From: Fonsecaea monophora | Taxonomy: Eukaryota > Ascomycota > Eurotiomycetes > Chaetothyriales > Herpotrichiellaceae | Length of the DNA stretch: 64,000 nt | Reading direction: 5' to 3' | Assembly (NCBI RefSeq): GCF_001642475.1 | Contig: NW_019173944.1 | Location: 310,001-374,000, forward strand | In this document: positions 21,794 through 33,626 of the stretch, one piece after another | Layout: every line of letters begins with the position of its first letter | Position numbering within the stretch: position 1 is the stretch's first letter | Program-made: the position numbers and the translations under genes | The notes under the pieces: generated by a model | Seen by the model: the letters and a program-made list of their open reading frames with translations, nothing else | The model's database searches: none | What the model was told of the DNA's origin: nothing

Positions 21794-22913
21794 ATGACAA
21801 CCCTCGCGGTTGTGTCAGGCGAACATGCCGCGGCCAACCCGGCTGAGTCGGACTCCAAGACCACATTCAGCGTCGGAACGAGAAAGTCCAAACTCGCTCT
21901 GATACAGACAGATTTGGTCGTCCAGGCATTGGCAAAGGCCTGTCCTGAGTATGTCTACGCCATCAAGGCGCGAGATACCGCAGCAGGCGACATTGACAAA
22001 GTTACTCCTTTCAAGGACATGCCCGTGAAGAACATATGGACCCACGAGTTGGAGACTCTCATGCTCGAGGGGCAACTGGATTTTCTGGTTCATTCGCTCA
22101 AAGGTTTGCATGAAAGCACGGAGCTGGCATTTGCTATACTAATTCAGCCCGACAGACGTCCCCACTCTGTTACCTCCAGGTTGCGAAGTAGGCGCGGTGC
22201 TGGAACGGGAAGACCCAAGAGACGCTTTTGTCATTAAGGCAGGGAGAGATGCCTGCAACATAGAGGATCTCCCTGCCGGATCAACCGTAGGAACTTCCTC
22301 CATACGACGAACTGCACAAATTGCACTCAAGTATCCACATTTGCGAGTTCTCGATGTCAGAGGCAACGTAGGCACTCGCCTCGCTAAGCTTGATGCTGAG
22401 GATGGGCCTTTTGATGCTTTGATACTCGCCGCCGCCGGACTACTTCGCCTCGGGCTCGGTGATCGGATCACTCAATACCTCGACTCAAAAAGTGGCGGCA
22501 TGCTTCATGCCGTTGGACAGGGAGCTATTGGCATTGAGAACAGGTCGTCCGACGATCGAGTGCGGGGCATGTTGAGTCAGATTGACCATCGACAGACTCA
22601 CCTTGCTACGGCATGTGAGCGCAGTCTCTTGAGGACGCTGGAAGGAGGATGCAGTGCTCCGCTAGGGGTGGAGACTGCTTGGGTGAAGAAGGAAGACGGT
22701 GGCTCACTTCTTCGGCTGAAAGCGCTCGTGGTCAGCACGGACGGCAAAGAGAAGGCCGAAATCGACATGGCAGATGATGTCCAGAGTCGGGACGATGCCG
22801 AAAAGTTTGGAACCAATGCTGCAGATGAACTACTACGCAACGGTGCGGACAAAATTCTCACAGAGATCAAAGCGAAGCGTCCGACCACCGTCACAGACCT
22901 TCAGGAGACGTGA
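21794..22913 (+). CDS. HEM3: porphobilinogen deaminase (hydroxymethylbilane synthase)
   Basis: Third enzyme of haem synthesis: it joins four porphobilinogen units into hydroxymethylbilane, in the cytosol. 355 aa. FSVGTRKSKLALIQTD is the N-terminal signature. HSLKDVPT follows, spanning the single 52-nt intron (22104-22155, GTTTGC...CGACAG). TVGTSSIRRTAQ, VRGNVGTRLAKLD and AVGQGAIGIE follow. EGGCSAPLG holds the Cys that carries the dipyrromethane cofactor. Exons: 21794-22103 and 22156-22913. An ATG 51 codons upstream in frame (21641) would add a basic, proline-rich extension. The shorter start fits the cytosolic enzyme. Confidence 0.95.
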
Positions 22914-23076
22914 AAGGAGGCGCTTAGGAAAAGATTAGGGTCCGTTTGATTTGCAACGGAACTTCTGCTCTGCGTGGTGAGTGGCAGAGGGACGAGCTGG
23001 GATTGAAACTAGGATTTGCCGTCCCGAAAATCCAGTCTATGGCAACTGCTCAGAAATGGCATTGAAGCCAGTCTCA

Positions 23077-24248
23077 CTACCCGCGGTTCAACGTGTTTCC
23101 AGCTCCTTTCGGGTTAGCCTCTACAAACTCATCCCACTCTCGTGCCTTCATCGTGGCAGCGTCGACTTGCTCCATATTATCCTCATCGGGCTCGGCCTGA
23201 GGGGCATTGGCGTTTCCTCCACCGTCAATAATGCCACCCCTTCGGCGCTCTTCTTCCAGATACTCGTCGATGCTCATGGTAGGGAGGTTGTGTCCTGGCC
23301 TGAATACGCCCTGTCGCAACTGGGTCCGCTTGTCTGTGAGGGTGAAGGGCTGAAGAGGTTTTCCGCTAGAACTGAGTAAGGGGCCTCCTCTCTTTCCAAG
23401 GCCCGCCATTGTAGCAGGCCCGTCTAAACGCTCCGAATAAGCATCAGACCGCGCAGGAGCTCTCTGATCTGGCGGTGTTGGCCCGGGCCTAGCTGGCTCG
23501 GTATGCCGCATCTGAGACAATATTTCCAACTCCTGAGTTATCATTTCCAGAGACGAGAACGCCTTGTTGACTAGGAGAGAAATTTCGGCCAGATAAAGAC
23601 TCCGAATGGTCTCGTCGTCAACATTTGATTTCGTGGATTCGTCTCTCAGATACTGTTTTGTCAGTGAATTTGTGATGCACAGCGTGAGACGAACACAAAC
23701 CTGCAACTTTTGCTTCAAAGATTTTTCTTCTTGAAAGCGAGAAATCTTGATCCTTCGTTTCTCCTCGGGGCTATTCGAGGAGACTATTCGAAATGAACCG
23801 CGCTGTTCGAGGTAACGTTCGTAAAGTTGGCGATCTGAACCACCTAGCAGACCGTATTGATCTAGTCGGGTCAAAAACTGTTCGAATAGTTCCGCGGCGT
23901 CCCGCAACGATGATAGTCTGTTTTCGTCATATCCTCTAATCTTGACTTCGGCCAGTAGACAGTCCACCGTCAGGTATCTAAGACAACGTCAGACGAATAC
24001 TTGAGAGGCGCAGCCACGCCAATTCTCTCTACATACTGCAGGTCCTGCGTAGATATGTCTTCAACCTCTTCATTCGTACTGAACAAAGAGAGGTCTTGGA
24101 TCAATTTGCGACACTGTTCGAGGTTGTCGATGATGGACTGAAGGGTGTGCTTGAAGTTGGCGCTCCGGGGGTCGAGGCCATCCAAATCTTCTTGCTGTTT
24201 CTTTGCTTGGTTGAACAGCACCTTCAGGGATGGTTCAGGATTGTCCAT
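23077..24248 (-). CDS. TAP42: TAP42-family PP2A-associated regulator
   Basis: Homologue of yeast Tap42 / mammalian alpha4, which binds PP2A-type catalytic subunits and links them to TOR signalling. 354 aa in three exons: 24037-24248, 23701-23977 and 23077-23652. Intron 1 (23978-24036, GTATGT...CTTAG) joins DISTQDLQ to YLTVDCLLAE. Intron 2 (23653-23700, GTTTGT...AACAG) joins KQKLQ to YLRDEST. The middle helices carry the phosphatase-binding part (ISRFQEEKSLKQKL). The C-terminus has the conserved REWDEFVEANPKGAGNTLNRG tail. It is head-to-head with PPM2 (445 bp) and tail-to-tail with HEM3 (163 bp). Confidence 0.93.
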
Positions 24249-24693
24249 GATAGCCTAGCCTTGTCTGGTTTCAGTTCCTGGTAGAAGTGAGGTTATTGCG
24301 TGGTTGGGGTTCTTCGTTGGCAGGATGGAGGGTTCGACGAGGGGAATCTCGACGGAATGATCGCCTCGTTGGACAATTAGAGCATTCGACTCGTACTTCA
24401 ACTACCTATTGCCGTACTCGACACTTATAGGTCTACCGGGAAGAATTGCTGAGCAGAAGATTAGAAATAAAGGCACTTGGAGGCAAAGATGATCGGTTGG
24501 AAGGCAATTCAGTCGCACCAATCACAAATACATGCAGTGCCAAGGCCGAATATCGCAGCCGACTTTCATCTTTTTCCCCAGTGACGATTCATGACATTCA
24601 GTGACTCACGCATACTGCATCTTCACTCTCCATTGACCTCTGTCATCTCTCTTGTCTCCTTGCCATGTTGCAAAGGGGCCAACGGAGATCATC
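24249..24693. promoter_or_regulatory. shared promoter region of TAP42 and PPM2
   Basis: 445 bp between divergent start codons. I see no strong known motif. A pyrimidine-rich stretch (about 24608-24660) precedes the PPM2 start. Confidence 0.4.
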
Positions 24694-27600
24694 ATGGCCT
24701 CCTCCACGACTCCCCAGGAAGGAAACGCCAACGATGAAATCCCCATGGAAAAAAATGCTGGCCTCGTAATGGGTGTATGTCACTCCCTGTAATGTTTGAT
24801 ATGCTTGGACTAACAAAGGTATGGTCACAGACCAATAATAGCAGCATTGTATCCAAAAGGAGTGTCGAGAAGCTATACCTTCCTCAACCGCACTTTTATC
24901 GCTACTTTGTCAAGAAGCCGATCCGTCGCTCTCCCACCATTAACCGTGGATACTGGCTCCGCATGAGAGCAGTCGATTGGGTGGTCAGGCAGTTTCTGGA
25001 AAAACCGTCTGACTTACAGAAGGTCGTCATCAATTTGGGCTGTGGCTAGTGAGTAAGGATGCCGACAACCTACGCTGTGCGATCAAACACGACTTACCCT
25101 CGTAGTGACCCACTTCCGTTCCAATGGATGGCTCAACATCCCGACTTGTGTGGCAACACTAAGTTCATCGATATCGATTTCGAAGAGCTCATGATCAGTA
25201 AGCGAGAGATTATCTTGAACACCCCCAAAATGAGAGATATGCTCTCGAGGACGGCGGACACGACGGATTCAGTAAAGGGAGTCGTGCTGGATTCGGATGT
25301 GTACGTCGCCATCGGATGCGATTTACGAAACCCTCGGAGGTTGGAGCGACTTCTAAGATCCGTTATCGACCTCGATCAATGCCTTGTATTCTGTCTCGCC
25401 GAAGTCAGCATCACCTATATGGCTACGAAGGACGCGGATGATCTGATCGCCTGGACCTCCACCCTGTCTCCAGGTATGCTGATCTCTTCCCAGCTGCGGA
25501 TCAAGTGACTGATGGGGCTCAGATGTGACTTTCTGCCTCCTGGAACAACAATCACCGGATCGTCCGGACAATCCATTCACGGCGGCCATGTTAAAACATT
25601 TTGCTAAACTAGGCACTCCCCTTCGATCCGTGCTCACTTATCCTGGTTGCCACACCCAGACATTACGCTTTCAGGACGCCGGATTCCCGCATGTCGAAAT
25701 ACAAAACCTTTGGGAGCTTTGGGCCGACCCCAGGTTTCTATCCCCGTCTCAAAGAATTTCTCTGGATGAAGTTGAGCCATTTGACGAGTGGTGAGTTAAT
25801 GTCAGATTATACCGGTTTCCTTATGTGCTGAGAACTTGGGTATAGGGAGGAGTTTGCTTTATTCGCATCTCATTACTGTCTAGTCATTGCACAAACAGGC
25901 CCTGAACCTCTCGTGCCAGAGCAGCAGAGATCGAGGAGGGCATCAGTTGATAGTTTGGTATCAGACCTTTCAGCAAGGACAGTTTCTCCTCACAGAGATA
26001 ACACCCAATGGTTTGCATACAAATATTCCGCGAATCCAGAGAAAGAAGGCAGGGCCCATCATGGCTCTGCTTTCATAGTCCCAGGTCAAGACGCTATAGC
26101 CCTCCACGGGGGCATTGGTACTGGAGGTCGCTTGTCAACTACTTCAGTCTACACATCTGCAGACTCGACACTTCCGTATCCCTCCGTTCCACCGGATGAA
26201 GTGGGCGCCAGGTGTTGCCATACCATCACCACACTTCACAATGGACAGAATCTTCTCGTTGGTGGTCGAGGCTCACCATCGTCACCCCTGAAAGATTGCT
26301 GGCTTCAAACAGACTCGAAATGGGAAAGAGTCCACGATCTTCCAGAGCCTCGATTTCGACACCGAGCAGCGGCCGTGGTACTACCATATGACCAGGATGG
26401 CGTTGTAGTGTTTGGTGGGAAAACCTCAGCAACCAGTGTTGCGATCGACTGCCTGCTGTGGGACAGGGAAAACGGCTGGCAAGTTCTCCGCAGTCTCAAG
26501 TTTGACCCTATGCCACGCTTTGGGGCGTCTTTTGTCCGCCTGGGCTTCAATCACGGTCTCCTCCTCGGCGGAATGCGACAGGACGGAGTCATTTGTCAGG
26601 GCCTGTGGAAATGGAGACTGATCATCCGGGACAACAAAGTCATGGGAATCAGTTTTAGGGTATCCACGGCGTTGGACGCGTCTGCGGGCATCTGGCCATG
26701 GCTAAATCGTCTAGGGGCCTCTTACAGCGTCATCAGAGATGAGATTCTGCTCATTGGTGGAGTAGCAAAGCACGGCTGCATACCCAAGGATTACGAGATT
26801 CTCTCCATTGTCGGGAGCTTTTCTGCCTTCAGCGACTACGAGAAGGAAATGGAGTTCAGAGTGGCTTGTGTTTTGCCCAAGAGGGATCCGAATGTACCGC
26901 GTCCTTTCCTCATCGGTCACTCAACACACTACACTGCTCGACAAACCACTCTGATCGTTGGTGGAGGGGCGACTTGTTTCAGCTTCGGCGCATATTGGAA
27001 TCCTGGCTGTTGGCTTCTATATGATCGAGAAGCAGGACTGAGCTCACACTGGACGATGGTGAAGCCAGAATCCAGGAAATCTGCGGCTCAATCGACGACG
27101 CATGATGGCATGGCTGCGGGCGTCGCAACTCCCATCAAACATATCAAGGTTGACTCGGAGCAAGATTTTCTACGTGTCCTGAGCGAAGGCAGGCCCAGAA
27201 TCCTCTCAGGTCTGGACATCGGTGAATGTGTATCTTCTTGGACAGCAGGATATCTCCTCTCGCAAGTCCCACCCTCAAAATCCATCGTCGTACATTCTGC
27301 TCCGGGTCGGACAATGAACTTCCAACGCAAAGACTTCGACTACAAGACGACCTCCTTCCATGAATTCATCCACCAACTTGATTCAGACCCAAATGCGCAC
27401 ATGTATCTCCGTTCGATTTCTAGTACTAATCCAACCACCGCACCCGCCGACCTCTCCACCGACTGGCCCGAAATCGCAACCGATTTTCACATCCCGTCTG
27501 CGCTCTCCTTTGTGGAAAAGAACCAGCATAGCAGCCCTCTCCGAATCAGCGCAGATGTGAACATGTGGCTACATTACGACGTGATGGCTAACGTCCTCTT

Positions 27601-28507
27601 CCAGATCCGGGGCACCAGGAAGCTTATCCTGTTCCCTCCAGAGGATCTACAACATCTGAACTTCCCACCAGGTTCGACAACATCCAGTATCGACATCTTC
27701 GAGCCGGCACCACATCCAGGACTGGGTGAGGACACGATTAAGCCCGTGTCAAATACACGGCCTCAGATTGCAGTCTTGAAGCCCGGCGATGCTTTGTACA
27801 TTCCACCATTGTGGGCACACACAGGTACTCCGTCGCCACCTCTAACAAAGCCGGAGCCAGTCTCGATATCAGTATCATCGTCATTGTCAGAATCCGCTTC
27901 CCTGTCCACTTCAACGTCCGCTTCTGCACCGGCAGCCGCAGCCACATCAGCCTCCCTATCCCAACTCTCCCTCGAATCCATTTCAACCACCACCACCACT
28001 ACCGAAGACAAATTAAATAAAGAAGGCCCCGTCCCGAAGACGACCACGAACGCAGATTCGAGCCCGAACGCACCATCAGACTCGAGAATCAACATCTCCG
28101 TCAACGTCTTCTTCCGCACGCTACACCCGCACAAGTACGCCGCGGGCCGCGACGTGTACGGCAACCGCGACCTCGCTGCGTACGAGGACGGACGGCGGGA
28201 CGTGGAAAAGATCGTCCGCCGCTTTTTGAAGGTCGACCGCGAGCAGGACCACAACCATGACCACGAGCATGACGGCGTTACACAAACATTTCCGGACGCA
28301 AAGGGCAATGGAGACCGGGAAGGCAAGGGTAAGAGTAAGGGAAAAGGCAAAAATGCGAAACAACAACAAGGAGGAGCGGAAAGCATCGAGATTGCAGGTT
28401 CTGGTTCCGGTTCTTCGCATGACATGGGCGTGATCCCCAAGGACATCGTCAGGGCGTACCTGACCCGGTTGGCCGACGAGTTGAGGGAAAAGGCCGACAG
28501 GTTGTAG
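24694..28507 (+). CDS. PPM2: tRNA wybutosine-synthesising protein 4 (LCMT + kelch + JmjC)
   Basis: TYW4/Ppm2 catalyses late steps of wybutosine formation on tRNA-Phe (SAM-dependent methylation and methoxycarbonylation). About 1198 aa. Five exons: 24694-24774, 24831-25048, 25106-25473, 25523-25790 and 25846-28507, all introns GT-AG and phase-consistent. The leucine-carboxyl-methyltransferase domain comes first (RRSPTINRGYWLRMRAVD, INLGCGYDPLPF, CLAEVSITYM). Kelch repeats follow (HGGIGTGG, VGGRGSPSSPLKDCW, VFGGK). The JmjC-like cupin is last (SADVNMWLHYDVMANVLFQI, GDALYIPPLWAHT, INISVNVFFR). A Ser/Thr/Ala-rich segment, 27825-28079, splits the cupin and may be an intron; splicing it would give about 1113 aa. 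The C-terminal tail has His- and Lys-rich stretches (HNHDHEHD, GKGKSKGKGK). Confidence 0.93.
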
Positions 28508-29500
28508 GAATATTCATGTTGGCTAGTCTAGCAGCCTGGCAGTCTGGCAGTCCGGCTGGATTGTCGGCTGGTTTTGATGGCCGGATAGTTTGATGATTGG
28601 TTCAACACGCATAAAAAGAAAGGAAATGGTAAAGGGAAAGGGCAAACAGGAAAGTTAAAAAACGAAGAAAACGAATCAACTTTCGCTGGCCATCTGGGGA
28701 TGCCACCTTTGGATTGGCTTTTGTTGCATATATACCGAGTACGAGATACGTTAATCACATATGACGATAGGGGAAGAAGAACGAAGAGCAGAGAAACAGG
28801 GGAAAAAAAAAGGAAAACACCAGATCATTGGGGAAATATATAAAGCGTCGAGCCTGTACTCGTTCAGTAGATAGACTAAGAATGAGGTCGTTAGATGTTT
28901 GCTCTCTCGCTCTCCTGAGCTCGAACCCCTGGTTGGCGCCAGCATCTTTTTTATAGCCCCAAAACATCCATATACTGACAAGCCAAGGGGGGACCTTTAT
29001 AACCCTCCGCCACAGCGCACGCGGCGCAGCGTAGCGCGACCTTGACGCCGCGAGGCCCCAAGTGTTGACTGAGCTCCTTTACCCAATGTGAGAATATCAA
29101 CACAGAACCAAAAGACCCCATTGCGCGCGCTACATGTCCAGCGAGGCCCTGCCTACTTTTCCAGAATACCATCCTGGCCAAACGTGCCCCATCATCAGGT
29201 CCTCATAGCAGTCATTCAACATCCGTTCATCCATCATATATCCAATCCGTAACATCTGTAGTCATAGCACATTTCCCTCATCGTAGATCGACGCAATATC
29301 ATCATAGTAGCAACAACAATCACAGCCACTGCAACAGGTGCCAAAAAGTCCACCCGTCTGGCCAGCGGCACAGGATTGTGAGGCTCAGTCCAGCTGTTTT
29401 GAACCCGATGTAAACCACCTTCGATAGGCAGAGTATCAGGGACTAGGTCTGATCAAAGACCAAAGCCAGCGAAAAAGAACGGTCCGGAACCACTCAAGGC
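28508..29500. other. convergent intergenic region
   Basis: 993 bp between the PPM2 and PPS1 stop codons. It contains A/G-rich tracts near 28612-28670 and 28795-28815. I see no gene, repeat array or RNA gene. Confidence 0.6.
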
Positions 29501-31691
29501 TCACGACCGTGCATATGGTCTGTTCATTGCAGCGATCTCCCGCGCCACGGTCGCCCATTCGAGTTCCCTCTTCGCAGCCACACCGCGTTTTTCTTGTTGT
29601 ATTTCGTCCCACTTCATCAACTCGTAGACGAAGCGCAGGTGCGGTTGGATGATGACGTTGAGGCGGCGAGCGCGGACAAAGCAGCTACCATGGGTATAAG
29701 CAACGACCATCAGTGGGAATGGCTGGAAGGGACTTACTATGCACGGGGAAAACTCAGACCTTGACTTGCCATTACTTCGGCGATGCAAATGGTTGCAGAG
29801 CGAGAAACACCGACACGGCAGTGGACTAATGTTGCAGTGCCATCTTGTTTTCCTCGTTCTGAAGAGTGCGTTAGCATCCAATTTCTGTGGTTATTCTAAT
29901 GGTCTGCTGGAGAGGGATCTTACCGATAAATTCCAAGCACCTTTCCATTTCCAACGTCAGTTCATCGATTCCATTGTCCTGCACACGATCCACCATCATC
30001 AGGTTCTCTCGACCCCAGTCGTTGACTTCCTTTTCCGTCCAGGAGACCGGTTCACCGACACTCAGAATTCGTCTAATGCCCAATAGCTTGAGCATTTCGG
30101 GGTTGTTCGCGTGTGTCAGGTTGCCCAAGTACATGTACGGAAGGATGCGACTTGGTAAGCTACCGTCGAGTTTGGTCAGCCAGGCGGGCGCTTCAATGGA
30201 TGACAACTTCGAGGAATCAAATTTCGGAGATTCATCCAGTATGCGGCCTTGAATGGCGTTCAATAGAGAAACGTCTGAAGGATACGCGAAGAAATTGCGT
30301 CGCTTTTCACAGTGCAAGCGAATCCACGCTTCGTGCAAGGGGACACCTTCGGCGTACATGAAATACGCAATGGCCAGCATTGATGTTTCGGTGTATCCAT
30401 CTGCACAGTGTAGGAGGACACGACGAGGCCGAGGTGCGAATTCAGTCATCTGGATGTCGCCATCTTCGTCTTGGCATTTATTGACAGGTTTCATGGTATG
30501 AGTGAGGTTGTATAGCCATCGACACATACGCAGGATGCCATCGACCTCAACCTGGGACCATGACGGCGGTAGGATACTTCCTGAGCTGGGAAACGTCAGG
30601 TGGACAGGGTCGTCGTCATCCTCGCGTTCTTCAAGCTGTTTCAATTTCGCAGCCAGAAGTTTGTCGTCCGGAAGGGAAGCGTGATCACTGGCTTCCACAT
30701 AGAGATCGTAAGTCGGATCATCAAGGCTTGACGGAGGGTTTGTGTAGGGGCCCGGCGAGGGGCCTTGGAACACAGCCTGTGAAATTTCCGAGGCCTTGGA
30801 CATGGCACACATTTCTCGCCTTTCTTGCTGGAGAAAGTCGAGTGTGTGGTCCTGGTATCTGCCTTGGGAGTCGATAGCCACCAATTCCGGATGTGACTGT
30901 TCAAAGTCCTCGAATGACTGCGTCAACACGAAGGTGTGAAAGGTCTCAGGACATTGGCCGATGCTCTCCAATTCCTTCCGCCATTTCTTCTGGACAGTTG
31001 CTGTTCTCTCAGCAACAGATTTGATGATACGGTGATCTGTATCTTCGTCGCCATAAACGATAATGTCGGACACAAGGGCCATCTTAACCGCTTGGATGTG
31101 GAAATTGCGCACCGAGAAGCCTTCTCGAGGGTCACAATCTATAAAACCCCGGCCATTACCTTCTGACAAGTTAAGGATTTCATCTGGGGCAATGGCTCCT
31201 TTGATCCTTGAGCGACTCAGATCACCACCGGCCTTGATGATGGTTATCCCTCGCAAGCACTTTGGTATCCTGCGCAACGACTTCTTCCTAGCGACAAAGA
31301 AGGCTAATTGGATATGGTTTTCAGGATGGAGCCCGTGCAGCCATGGAAACACCGACGACGGGTGTGGAAGGGGTTGACGTGAATAGTGTTCGACCGCTTC
31401 AGCCAGCTGTTTGGCCGAGATACCATATATCGGCGGAGAATTGCACAGCTTCTGGTAGCTGCTTGGAGGGTGTAGGAGCGAGGTGGGTTTGGGAGCGACG
31501 TTGCGTAGTGGAGGAGAGTTTGGGGGAGTTATTTGCGTCTGTGAGGGAACAGGTCCTGGCGGACAGTAAGGGAGATGTTTGTTGGGAATGGGTGTCGAGG
31601 ATCGAGCTTGATTCAATGAAATGGTCGGGCCGAGGGGTGGAGGAGTCGATTGTCGAACTTGAGGTTGTTGCTGAACCACAACTGTAGCCAT
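29501..31691 (-). CDS. PPS1: dual-specificity protein phosphatase PPS1
   Basis: 690-aa dual-specificity phosphatase, the homologue of yeast Pps1 (cell-cycle/S-phase related). Three exons: 29924-31691, 29738-29858 and 29501-29684. Introns are 29859-29923 (GTAAGA...CTTCAG) and 29685-29737 (GTAAGT...GGTAG). The N-terminal ~110 residues are a proline-rich tail. A first phosphatase-like module carries HCADGYTETS, with C429 but Glu where the P-loop Arg should be. The C-terminal module (PSRILPYMYLGN) has an intact P-loop, HCRVGVSRS, with C603 and R609. It ends with CFVRARRLNVIIQPHLRFVYEL. The intact loop appears only after intron 1 is removed. Confidence 0.92.
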
Positions 31692-33626
31692 CTCCCTGTT
31701 TAAGATGGAGAGACAAGGCGAAATATAACTCGGTTTGATATTCTGAGCAGGAAAATTGTCCCAAAGGCTCGTCCTGCCCCCACAGGAGTCCTAGCCGGCC
31801 CTGCACAACAGCAGGTATCGGGGAAAGCGTCGAACACGTGCTGCCCCAGTAGGTCTCCTTTAATCACAAACGACCCATATACTAGTGTTTGAGAAGAGAA
31901 TGATATTGCGGTACTCCCTCGCCAGGCACTCTCGCAGCGTTATCAATGAGCAAGGTTGGGTGCTGAGGTAGAGGTTTGAGCCAATGGAGGAAAGGATATA
32001 GTTCGATACGAGGGCCGCAGGACAATGTCGTGGTAGCCGAGGAGAGGGGCAATAGAGGCGAGACGTCGGCTCTGAGTCTGAACCAAGTTTTCTGGTAACA
32101 ACGAGAGCAAACAAAGCAAGAATCCAAAAGTACTCAGATACAAGGTGGTCGTGTCGAGTGCGAGTAGTTGATGGAATGCTCAGCAGGTGGGAAAGTCTGG
32201 AGAAGGGAATAGAGAGGAGATCCACAGCAGACGAGGTGATTCCTGAGGGCGGGACGAATACTGGGTAGAGAGGGGCAGGAATGGAGGGATGGTGGGGCGC
32301 CAAGTGTTGGAACGGGGAGTTTCGAGCACGAGGAAGGGCCACTAAGAGGCAGCCAAAGCCAGTTCCCCATCAGCCCAGCCCATCATCGCCCATATCGCCC
32401 ACGCAGTGTTCGGGGGGAGGCAGGCCTAGGCAGGCTCTTCCGTGCCAATGGTCCACTAGCGATGCCTGGGAACGCGAGGGGGCGGTTCGGGGGTGTGGAG
32501 GCTGGGGGCACTTCCACCAGTAACATGCCCCAAGAATGGCTGTTTGACGGACCCCCGGGCAAGCACATCGCGAGGTGGCTTAGTCCAAGGTTAGTGGGCT
32601 AGGTGGGCGACACCACTGCAGCCATGCATTAGCCGAACTCATTGAGCTTGAGAGCACCCAGATGTGCTCTCTCTCACTCTACCACCATGATACCGGGAAA
32701 AGCAACAAAGAGCAAAAAACATACTCTGCGCCAATTCTTATTAGAGCATGTGTCCGCCAAGAGAAGGGGAAGGATATGAGCACCCACCACAGTCAGAGTT
32801 GGTAATTGGGCGTGAAGCGCAGCCATCAGCCAGCAGCCAGGTCGAGACGCACGGCGCAGCAATCACCAATTACCAATTGGCGCACACTCCAAGATCCCCT
32901 CCCTCTAGCATCAGATCCCTGCTTCCACTTCGACCCAACGACTCGATGATCCAGCATTTGGTTCTGCCGAGGGTGAGAGGCCGGCGATGGGATTTGGCCA
33001 TGGTGGGTAAGAGGCGGGACTACCTGTGATACCAAAATGTCAAGTCTGGGGAAGCACAGGCGGGGTCTCAATGGAGTCCACGTCCGTTATCCGGTATCCG
33101 ACAACATTGTCAACCATCCGACAGTGATGGAAACTGAACATGGACGAACAAAAGGGTGACCATAGTGATATTCCCAGCGTAGAAGGCAAAAAGAATCATT
33201 CAGTGTCCGAGAGGACTGACTACACAGGGCAAGATGGACGACGAGCGACCTAGAATGTCGATCACTTCTGCGCCCTATGGTTTGACTTTCCGCCCACCTG
33301 GAGCTCCCTCATCCGTTTCGACTCTGGTGCTCTGCGATCTTCGATCTGATAAAACGATCGTCCACCGAGCATTTCCACAACCCGGTTCTTTATTGCTCCA
33401 TCCCCTCCCGTACCGATTTTGTCTGCGATCCGATCTCACAGCATCACTCGCGACGGTTCATTTGCCACAAGAGGGGGATGACATTGACGATGTGGCCGCT
33501 TATGGCTGTCTACTCCATGATTGGAGTAAAAATAGTGAAACCGGGAGCAGCCTTTCTGTCCGATCGTGCTGAAGCACCAGAGGGTGACCAAAACGTAAGA
33601 TGTCGCAGTATTGCGAGGATCAAACC
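31692..33626. other. long intergenic region upstream of PPS1
   Basis: 1.94 kb between two minus-strand genes. A CACGTG site lies at 31835-31840, about 145 bp before PPS1. An 11-bp inverted repeat containing CCAAT is at 32799-32809 and 32866-32876. Minus-strand frames near 31860-32370 and a plus-strand frame at 33234-33572 (112 codons) match nothing I know. Their composition does not look clearly coding. Confidence 0.55.

Noticed and set aside
31860..32370. Overlapping minus-strand frames upstream of PPS1
   Set aside because: No domains, no coherent exon structure, and several frames are equally open, as expected for C/T-rich intergenic DNA.
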